Source of the DNA: Candidatus Sabulitectum sp.
Lineage (GTDB): Bacteria; Fermentibacterota; Fermentibacteria; Fermentibacterales; JCC-6
DNA: 13,339 bases
NCBI GenBank assembly: GCA_029940175.1
Contig: JAOZRM010000033.1
Span: 6,069-19,407, forward strand
Reading direction: 5' to 3'
The notes under the pieces are model-generated. The model searched no databases. It was not told the DNA's origin and worked only from the letters and a program-made list of their open reading frames with translations. A program made the position numbers and the translations under genes. This document shows positions 6,567 to 11,748 of this stretch, in pieces; position 1 is the stretch's first letter; each line of letters begins with the position of its first letter.

Positions 6567-7710
6567 ACCTTTTATTGAAACCATTCCATCTGGAGAACAC
6601 TCTAAGGCTCAAAAGAAAAACTCCCCATAATGGGTACAGAACATATTGCGGAATGCTCACGGGAGGATGATTGAAAAGCTCAAGAATGGTCACCCATAAG
6701 TGTGAGACCGGCTCGAGAAGAACATTCATCCAGGTGATTCCAAGAGAAGATAAAACCCCCATGGCCATCACCGTTAGCATAAACGGCAGAGAAACGACGG
6801 TTGCAATAGGCCCCAGCCATGAAAACCCATTGTAAATTGAGATCATCAACGGGGCAAGAGATACAGTAACGACTACACCGGCATACAGAGGAGAGAAAAA
6901 TGCAGAGTGTCTCCCCTTTATATTCCGACCAAAGATTATGAGAGACAGAACGGCTCCATAGGACATTTGAGCGCCCCGATCCTCCAGTGTTCCAGGAAGA
7001 AATATCAATGAAAGCAACAGAGCAGTCCACCAAACTGTTAGCAGATGCAGCTTTCCACCTCTGAATATCATCCAGAGAACCACAAAAGATGCCATTATAC
7101 CAGCCCTGACAGTGGATGCACGACCGCCAGACAAGGTCACAAACAGAACTATTCCCAGCACCGCCACTAAACCTGAAAATATTCCCTTTCCGAAGATAAA
7201 TCTTGCAGCGAAAAGAAGCACCAGTGCAATGATTCCCGTATGGAGCCCGGAGAGAGCCAGCAAGTGGGAAGTTCCAGAGCATTTGAAGGCATGGGCTGTG
7301 TTTTCCGGGATAAGCCCTCTAAGCCCCATAATAAGCCCGCCAGTAAGTCCGCGGGCAACTGGATCCGATATTGTTGCAAAGAGTCTTTCCCGGTATCGCC
7401 TTCGTACGGATGAAAAAAATGAACCAGATGTTTTTAGCCTGATACTGAATGGAGAAATGAACATTGCGCTTCTGTACCCTATTACCAGTAAAGAATCACC
7501 CCTCAGGGAAAGAGGTGCAAGAGATCTGTCAGAAACCCAGAAATTACCGTTCTCTGTTGAGAGCATGCCTCCCTTCGCAGTGACAGTGGTAAGCTCACCT
7601 CTCCAGATACCATGTTCTTTACCTTGATCAGCCGTTTCCTGGCCTCTGAATAATAGAAGAGCAGAAAGTGCTGCAAAGAGAAATGCAATAATTCGGTTTG
7701 AAAGTTCCAT
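6559..7710 (-). CDS. comEC: ComEC/Rec2-family DNA uptake channel, short form without metallo-beta-lactamase domain
   Basis: This 383-residue polytopic membrane protein contains the competence domain: GLTGGLIMG (121-129), SGTSHLLALSGLHTG (145-159, the family hallmark), GGRASTVRAGIMA (195-207) and several hydrophobic helices to about 370. A hydrophobic N-terminal helix (5-22) and a small soluble segment (about 33-92) precede it, like a reduced N-terminal OB-type region. Classical ComEC (about 700-800 residues) continues into a metallo-beta-lactamase-like domain; here the protein stops after the last helices and no such domain lies nearby. ComEC carries single-stranded DNA across the inner membrane during transformation. 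The ATG at 7708-7710 has only a modest GAGGGT site at 7721-7726; the frame is open upstream but has no ATG, GTG or TTG before a stop at 7798. It stands alone in its orientation. Confidence 0.85.
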   Translation of the reverse strand: MELSNRIIAFLFAALSALLLFRGQETADQGKEHGIWRGELTTVTAKGGMLSTENGNFWVSDRSLAPLSLRGDSLLVIGYRSAMFISPFSIRLKTSGSFFSSVRRRYRERLFATISDPVARGLTGGLIMGLRGLIPENTAHAFKCSGTSHLLALSGLHTGIIALVLLFAARFIFGKGIFSGLVAVLGIVLFVTLSGGRASTVRAGIMASFVVLWMIFRGGKLHLLTVWWTALLLSLIFLPGTLEDRGAQMSYGAVLSLIIFGRNIKGRHSAFFSPLYAGVVVTVSLAPLMISIYNGFSWLGPIATVVSLPFMLTVMAMGVLSSLGITWMNVLLEPVSHLWVTILELFNHPPVSIPQYVLYPLWGVFLLSLRVFSRWNGFNKRFR

Positions 7711-7811
7711 ACTGACAGTAACCCTCGAAGTAATAGATATTCCAAGGAACTGGCCATTGCTCAGTGCAGCAACCCTGTATATTGCTATGACTATCGATCA
7801 GGAGTAATTTT
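7711..7811. promoter_or_regulatory. Divergent intergenic region between comEC and sfsA
   Basis: These 101 non-coding bases must hold promoters in both directions. On the plus strand TATATT (7778-7783) is a plausible -10 but the best -35 (TTGCTC, 7757-7762) is only 15 bases away and weak. A small dyad TTGCT-N6-AGCAA spans 7757-7772. The AGGAG ribosome site of sfsA is at 7800-7804. I see no convincing minus-strand promoter for comEC. Confidence 0.3.
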
Positions 7812-8519
7812 GTGAACAAGAGCAATTGTCACCTGTTGTTTGTTCCAGATACGCAGCAGGCTGTTTTTTTATCAAGACCAAACAGATTCCTGCTCAATGC
7901 CAGGATCAGTTCCGGTGAGATCGTGGAAGTGCATGTTCCTGACCCTGGAAGATTGAAAGAGCTGCTTTATGCAGGTAACAATATCTTGATCATTCCTGCA
8001 CCGGAAAACACTGTGCGAAAAACAAAGTGGTCACTTGCTGCTGCAGAGGATCTTACAGGCTGGATTCTTGTAAATACCAGTTTTCACAGAAAGATAGCAA
8101 CTTCACTTCTCTCTGGATCAAACTCTCCCCTGGGATATGTCACTGAGCTTAAGGCAGAGGTTACATCTCCATCAGGACAAAGCAGATTTGATTTTCTTGT
8201 GAATGGTGATACCTGGGTTGAGGTAAAGGGATGTACTTTGAAGGTCGGCAGGGAAGCTTTGTTTCCGGATGCTCCTACGGCAAGAGGCCTGAAACATGTA
8301 ACAGAGCTTACAGAACTTGCTCTAAGCGGCAAAAGGGCTGCAGTGATATTTCTTGTTTTTGTCAGAGAAGTTGATCACTTCAAAGCCAATGAAGGCACTG
8401 ATCCTGCTTTTGCCAGTGCATTGAAAATAGCACAATCAGCAGGCGTGGAAATCTATCCGGTTCAGCTCAGTTTCAATGGAAAGCAGGTGGAGTACAGAGG
8501 ATTGCTGGATCATACGTAA
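7812..8519 (+). CDS. sfsA: SfsA family protein (sugar fermentation stimulation protein homologue)
   Basis: At 235 residues this matches SfsA (234 in E. coli) end to end. It has the N-terminal OB-like part with HVPDPGRLKELL (41-52), then a PD-(D/E)XK nuclease-like core: SRFDFLV with Asp127, WVEVKGCTL with Glu137 and Lys139, and the conserved FPDAPTARGLKHVTEL (151-166). E. coli SfsA was described as a DNA-binding protein affecting maltose metabolism; its physiological role is not settled, and the fold suggests a nuclease. The start is GTG at 7812, with AGGAG at 7800-7804 seven bases upstream, and gives the expected N-terminus. It is a single-gene unit divergent from comEC, and its last 10 bases overlap the convergent gene at 8510. 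Confidence 0.93.
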   Translation: MNKSNCHLLFVPDTQQAVFLSRPNRFLLNARISSGEIVEVHVPDPGRLKELLYAGNNILIIPAPENTVRKTKWSLAAAEDLTGWILVNTSFHRKIATSLLSGSNSPLGYVTELKAEVTSPSGQSRFDFLVNGDTWVEVKGCTLKVGREALFPDAPTARGLKHVTELTELALSGKRAAVIFLVFVREVDHFKANEGTDPAFASALKIAQSAGVEIYPVQLSFNGKQVEYRGLLDHT

Positions 8520-8911
8520 ACCTTTATGGAAGTTATTGCGTTGTTCAGAATGAAAGCTCTGATGATGTTTGAATCCTGATCCAGTGGAAAAATGAAAAAA
8601 CCGGAATCTTTCTCATCTGAATGCATGGTCTCGACTCTGCCGATAAATTCTTCTCCGTCTTTGAATATCACCGTGACCTTTCGTCCATAGGATGTATCGC
8701 TGTCGAAATAGAGTTTTTTCTTGTGAAGAAAATTCCCATCAAATGATTTTACAAAAAACACGGCTTTCAGCCCTTTAAGATCTATGTTCTGATTAATCTT
8801 TACAGATCCATCATCAGTTGAAAGAAGAAAAGAAGGCTTGTGTCTGGAGAAGTCTCCGGTATATCCCTTGATAACTTCACCACTGCTTGTGCGGACTACA
8901 ACTTTGTTCAT
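8510..8911 (-). CDS. Small DUF6982-like protein with internally duplicated beta module
   Basis: A 133-residue soluble protein without signal peptide. The LKAVFFVKSFDGN stretch (48-60), followed by GRKVTVIFKDGEEFIG (76-91) and GFFIFPLDQDSN (104-115), fits a pattern I recall for DUF6982, often seen beside or fused to PilZ and response-regulator domains; the name is from memory. The two halves look alike: KVVVRTSSGEVIKG (3-16) matches KVTVIFKDGEEFIG (78-91), and each leads into a strand-rich stretch ending in a hydrophobic strand (AVFFV, SIKVYV). This suggests a duplicated Sm-like or PilZ-like small barrel. It overlaps the exported-protein gene by one base (TAATG), with GGGAAG about 9 bases upstream, so the two are probably co-translated. 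Its tail overlaps sfsA by 10 bases. No function is assigned. Confidence 0.68.
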   Translation of the reverse strand: MNKVVVRTSSGEVIKGYTGDFSRHKPSFLLSTDDGSVKINQNIDLKGLKAVFFVKSFDGNFLHKKKLYFDSDTSYGRKVTVIFKDGEEFIGRVETMHSDEKDSGFFIFPLDQDSNIIRAFILNNAITSIKVYV

Positions 8912-9348
8912 TAATGCACTTCCCTGCTGTGAATGCTTTGAAGGAATTGATTCAGACTTCCAATTCTTGTATCAAACACACCTGACTCCTGATAGATAAC
9001 TTCTTCTTCCACTGTAAATACTATTCCAGTAGTGTAATCGGATCCAGGAGAGTAGTAGTTATCATAAACTTCTACGAGATTATCACCCCGAAAAAACTCA
9101 ATGGAGTGTAACTCCATACCCTCATTCTGTTCTCCACCCATTCTGCTGTAACTGTTGTACGAGAGAGCGTTCCATGATGACTGATCGGTATTTTGCGGGA
9201 ATTCAAGGAAAATGCTGTCCGGCAACCCATATCGGAAAACAATGTACTCGTTGTTAGAACCGGAGAGGAACGATACAACAGAGCTGTCACCAAGAAGAAA
9301 GGAATAAGCGACAGTTATTGCTTGACAGGGTACTAGCAGCAAAGTCAT
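8911..9348 (-). CDS. Small, probably exported protein of unknown function
   Basis: I cannot name this 145-residue protein. The N-terminus MTLLLVPCQA is hydrophobic and ends like a signal peptidase site (CQA), but has no basic residue, so export is likely rather than certain. The middle follows a pattern I associate with small uncharacterised bacterial secreted proteins: SWNALSYNSYSRMGGEQNEG (58-77) with MELHSIEFFRGD after it, then VEVYDNYYSPGSDYTTGI (92-109) and a late DTRIGSLNQF (126-135). These aromatic and Gly/Asn residues suggest a compact beta fold. The ATG at 9346-9348 has a strong AAGGAGG site at 9356-9362, which supports this start. It leads a two-gene unit with the DUF6982-like gene and is divergent from the methyltransferase gene. 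Confidence 0.7.
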   Translation of the reverse strand: MTLLLVPCQAITVAYSFLLGDSSVVSFLSGSNNEYIVFRYGLPDSIFLEFPQNTDQSSWNALSYNSYSRMGGEQNEGMELHSIEFFRGDNLVEVYDNYYSPGSDYTTGIVFTVEEEVIYQESGVFDTRIGSLNQFLQSIHSREVH

Positions 9349-9355
9349 TTTGCAG

Positions 9356-9362
9356 CCTCCTT
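9356..9362 (-). promoter_or_regulatory. Strong Shine-Dalgarno for the gene at 8911-9348
   Basis: Reverse strand AAGGAGG lies seven bases before the ATG at 9346-9348. It confirms the start of this small exported protein and contrasts with the divergent methyltransferase gene, which has no usable site. Confidence 0.7.
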
Positions 9363-9368
9363 GGTTTC

Positions 9369-9397
9369 TATCTAAGCACCTGCATTTCTTTTGTCAA
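9369..9397 (-). promoter_or_regulatory. Predicted promoter for the small exported protein operon
   Basis: Reverse strand TTGACA (perfect -35) at 9392-9397, then 17 bases, then TAGATA (3 of 6, -11A kept) at 9369-9374. The predicted start near 9362 gives a leader of about 14 bases beginning at the Shine-Dalgarno. The -10 is poor, so the call is tentative. Confidence 0.4.
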
Positions 9398-9408
9398 TGG
9401 AGTAATTC

Positions 9409-9423
9409 ATACAATTCTTGTAT
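9409..9423. repeat. Dyad ATACAA-TTC-TTGTAT between two divergent promoters
   Basis: Six-base perfect arms (9409-9414 and 9418-9423) flank a three-base centre. The dyad lies between the -35 boxes of the two divergent promoter candidates (9392-9397 minus, 9429-9434 plus), a position typical of a dimeric regulator's operator. No regulator is encoded nearby; chance is possible in AT-rich spacer. Confidence 0.35.
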
Positions 9424-9428
9424 ACTTA

Positions 9429-9457
9429 TTGACCTTGTGCTTTGAGGGTAATAGAAT
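9429..9457 (+). promoter_or_regulatory. Predicted promoter giving a leaderless methyltransferase mRNA
   Basis: TTGACC (5 of 6) at 9429-9434 and TAGAAT (5 of 6) at 9452-9457 are separated by exactly 17 bases. Transcription would start 7-8 bases past the -10, at 9464-9465; the purine A9465 is the A of the ATG. This fits with the absence of a ribosome site at normal distance (GAGGG ends 16 bases upstream). Confidence 0.5.
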
Positions 9458-9464
9458 TGCAACT

Positions 9465-9947
9465 ATGTTAACAGCAAAATTTCCTCTGTTTGTGCTGGAT
9501 TCACTGCGAAGCGCCTTCAATGTGGGTTCGGTCTTCCGCACTGCGGAATCTATTTCCCCGTCAGGTGTAGTTCTCACCGGGATCTCTGCACGTCCCGGAG
9601 GTAGAAAAGTTGGCAGGACCTCCAGAGGAACCCATGGACAAGTACCATGGCGATGGTTTCCTGTTGCAACCACAGCAGTTGACTATATCCGTAAAAGACG
9701 CGTTGTTATTGCTGTGGAAAACACGTCGGATGCTGTACCGCTTCATGTTGCTGATTTTCCACTTGATGCTGCATTTGTACTGGGAAATGAAGCAGATGGT
9801 ATTTCAGAAGAGATCCTTGAAATGTGTCAGCTAAAGATAATAATTCCCCAGAGCGGCTCGCGGCACTGCATTAATGTTTCCAGTACTGCTGCCATGATTG
9901 CGTGGGAAATACAGAGACGAAGATTGACTGGAGAAAAATATGTTTAA
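9465..9947 (+). CDS. SPOUT-superfamily RNA methyltransferase (TrmH/SpoU type)
   Basis: From the ATG at 9465 this is 160 residues, the size of a stand-alone catalytic SPOUT domain. Motif 1 is SLRSAFNVGSVFRTAE (13-28, with Asn19 and Arg25 as in 2'-O-ribose methyltransferases), motif 2 is FVLGNEADGI (104-113, Glu109), and motif 3 is IIIPQSG...INVSSTAA (126-143), the trefoil-knot SAM site. It probably methylates a ribose in tRNA or rRNA; the target cannot be read. It has no extra RNA-binding domain. The open frame extends upstream to a TTG at 9318, but that part overlaps the divergent gene's start and is not SPOUT-like, so ATG 9465 is chosen. No ribosome site is at normal distance; a promoter ending at 9457 suggests leaderless translation. 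The gene overlaps the ferredoxin gene by 8 bases. Confidence 0.88.
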   Translation: MLTAKFPLFVLDSLRSAFNVGSVFRTAESISPSGVVLTGISARPGGRKVGRTSRGTHGQVPWRWFPVATTAVDYIRKRRVVIAVENTSDAVPLHVADFPLDAAFVLGNEADGISEEILEMCQLKIIIPQSGSRHCINVSSTAAMIAWEIQRRRLTGEKYV

Positions 9948-10416
9948 GATAGTCGCTGTTCTTTTTTTGCTTCTTGCACCTCTGAGATGGATTTATGTTG
10001 TAGACACTGATAAGTGTAACGGATGCGGGAACTGCCTTTCCCATTGTCCCCAGGGGGCGTTAACCATGTCCGGACCCGACGCTTACATCGATCCTGAACT
10101 GTGTGACGGATGCGGTAACTGCGTATATTTCTGCCCGAGAGATGCCATCTACAAAGAATGGTACACAGGCATTGAGCAGGACGAGACAACCGGTGAAGCA
10201 ATTTCCTTTTCAGAGAATCCAGTTGCAGGCAACAGTGTTACAGTAACCGGAGTGGCTCCATTGTCCGATGTGATGATAATGGACCGCGCAGGCAGAGTGG
10301 TTATTCGCAGTGCTTCAGATGATCAGGGACAACTGATTTTAGATATATCAGCCGTACCTGAAGGAGCATACCTGGTAATTACAGATGGTAAGATTTCGGT
10401 TCTTACAACTATCTGA
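9940..10416 (+). CDS. Dicluster ferredoxin with hydrophobic leader and T9SS-like C-terminal sorting domain
   Basis: This 158-residue protein has three parts. Residues 4-18 are a hydrophobic segment after Lys3, like a signal peptide or anchor. Residues 19-70 are a bacterial-type 2[4Fe-4S] ferredoxin with two complete motifs: Cys26/29/32/36-Pro and Cys55/58/61/65-Pro. Residues about 92-158 resemble the Por-secretion (type IX) C-terminal sorting domain: ENPVAGNSVTVTGV, then VMIMDRAGRVV (111-121), then LDISAVPEGAYLVITDGK (134-151) and a short hydrophobic end. Such tails direct proteins through the T9SS after Sec export. An Fe-S ferredoxin with this tail is odd, because clusters are normally inserted in the cytoplasm and no twin-arginine motif is present. 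A GGAG site (9930-9933) lies six bases before the ATG. It overlaps the methyltransferase gene by 8 bases and the convergent sulfatase gene by 8 bases. Confidence 0.82.
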   Translation: MFKIVAVLFLLLAPLRWIYVVDTDKCNGCGNCLSHCPQGALTMSGPDAYIDPELCDGCGNCVYFCPRDAIYKEWYTGIEQDETTGEAISFSENPVAGNSVTVTGVAPLSDVMIMDRAGRVVIRSASDDQGQLILDISAVPEGAYLVITDGKISVLTTI

Positions 10417-11737
10417 TATAACCCAGATTTCTGAGTTCTCTGCTAGCAGTCTCGCTGTAATCAACCAGCGGCGCTTCCCCCAGTGGAGGAGTTGCCCAAT
10501 AGAATTCTGCTGCTTCAATCAGTGAGATTGCAGGTTCAATAATTTCCAGTTCCATGGGATCGTTTGCAAGATCATATGATTCAAAGGAATCTTCTTCCAC
10601 AGACCAGATAATCTTGCTGTTGTTTGAAACGATGGAAACAAGATCTCCTTCAGATCTCCAGAGAACACCGCTTGCAGGGATACTACGGGCTGGCTCAATA
10701 GCATCAGTGAGGCTCACTGCAGGTTCATGGGCAGGAAATTCGACTCCTGCAGCAGAAGCAATTGTAACAGCGATATCCAGTTGACCCACGGATTGTGAGA
10801 TAACTCTTCCGCCGCTGAAACCGGGGCCTGCAAGAATGAGAGGTACGTGTGTGGTCTCCTCGTAAAGAGTTCGGCCATGCTCTATACCATTATGCTCCAG
10901 GAACTCCTCTCCGTGGTCGCCCACAATAACTATAAGAGTATTCTGTGCAAGACCTCTGGCTCTCAGTTCTGAAAGTAATCGTCCTATCTCGGAATCCATG
11001 TAAGACAATTCTCCATCATAGAGGTCAATGAGATTCTGTATATCTGCCTGGGATGGGACTACTTCTCCTGAATTGATAGCCATCATTTCCGCAACAGACT
11101 CACCCCACTCATCGCCGTACTCGCCAACGTAGTCGGTATCTGTATAAAGAGATCTGAAAGGCTCCGGAGCACGGTATGGGATATGTGGGTCATAAAAGTG
11201 CACGGCAGCGAAGAATGGGTCACTCTGGTCACCGGAATCCAGCCACGTTATGAAATCATCCACGGTTGGCCCTGCTTTCCTCAGACTGTTTCCGCTAGCC
11301 ACTCCCTGGCAGTCAAAATGCTGGAATCCCCTGTGGAATCCGAAATCTTCATTCATGAACATGACGTTAAAAAAGGCAGAAGTTCTGTAACCGGATCTAT
11401 GAAAAGACAATGGGAGCCAGGGTACTTCTGCAGGTATTCCATGAAAGCCTGTTGCTGTTCTTCCTGCACCATGAACAACGGGTGTTACACCTGATAAAAT
11501 GGTGGTCATCGTAGGAAGGGTCCATGAAGCCTGTCCCTGACATAATTCAGCAATTGTTCCAGATGCAGCAAGGCTGTCAATGAATGGAGTTGTGTTTCTT
11601 TCGTATCCGTAACAGCTGAGGTGGTCTGCTCTTACTGTATCTACAAGTATTAGAAGAACGTTAGTCTTGTTCTCTTTATCACAGGAAGTACCCAGGAATA
11701 TCACGAACACTATTAAAATTGAAATTAATGTTTTCAT
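10409..11737 (-). CDS. Sulfatase/alkaline phosphatase-superfamily lipoprotein lacking the formylglycine motif
   Basis: This 442-residue protein has an N-terminal hydrophobic stretch (4-16) and LGTSC ending at Cys19, a plausible but not classical lipobox, so it is likely a lipid-anchored envelope protein (+2 Asp). The superfamily metal site is clear: LVDTVRADHLSCYGY (31-45, Asp33), HFYDPHIPY (180-188), VGDHGEE (272-278, Asp274/His275) and HGRTLYEETTHVPL (287-300, His287). The nucleophile region reads ASWTLPTMTTILSG (70-83); the Cys/Ser-x-Pro-x-Arg motif that becomes formylglycine in true sulfatases is absent. Thr73 probably takes that role, as in phosphoethanolamine-transferase-like members. 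It could therefore be a phosphodiesterase, phosphotransferase or atypical sulfatase. The ATG (11735-11737) has only a weak AAAGAAAG site and lies 11 bases after the polA stop, so it is probably in the polA operon. Confidence 0.85.
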   Translation of the reverse strand: MKTLISILIVFVIFLGTSCDKENKTNVLLILVDTVRADHLSCYGYERNTTPFIDSLAASGTIAELCQGQASWTLPTMTTILSGVTPVVHGAGRTATGFHGIPAEVPWLPLSFHRSGYRTSAFFNVMFMNEDFGFHRGFQHFDCQGVASGNSLRKAGPTVDDFITWLDSGDQSDPFFAAVHFYDPHIPYRAPEPFRSLYTDTDYVGEYGDEWGESVAEMMAINSGEVVPSQADIQNLIDLYDGELSYMDSEIGRLLSELRARGLAQNTLIVIVGDHGEEFLEHNGIEHGRTLYEETTHVPLILAGPGFSGGRVISQSVGQLDIAVTIASAAGVEFPAHEPAVSLTDAIEPARSIPASGVLWRSEGDLVSIVSNNSKIIWSVEEDSFESYDLANDPMELEIIEPAISLIEAAEFYWATPPLGEAPLVDYSETASRELRNLGYIR

Positions 11738-11748
11738 ACTAACTTTCT

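Noticed and set aside
6680..7282. Minus-strand 200-codon frame inside comEC, and the 171-codon plus frame at 7112-7627
   Set aside because: Both are alternative frames of comEC, which has clear family motifs; Cys/Ser/Trp-rich low-complexity translation is typical of shadows.
9318..9464. TTG-initiated N-terminal extension of the methyltransferase
   Set aside because: The extra 49 residues overlap the divergent gene's start and its ribosome site, have no SPOUT similarity, and lie upstream of the best promoter.
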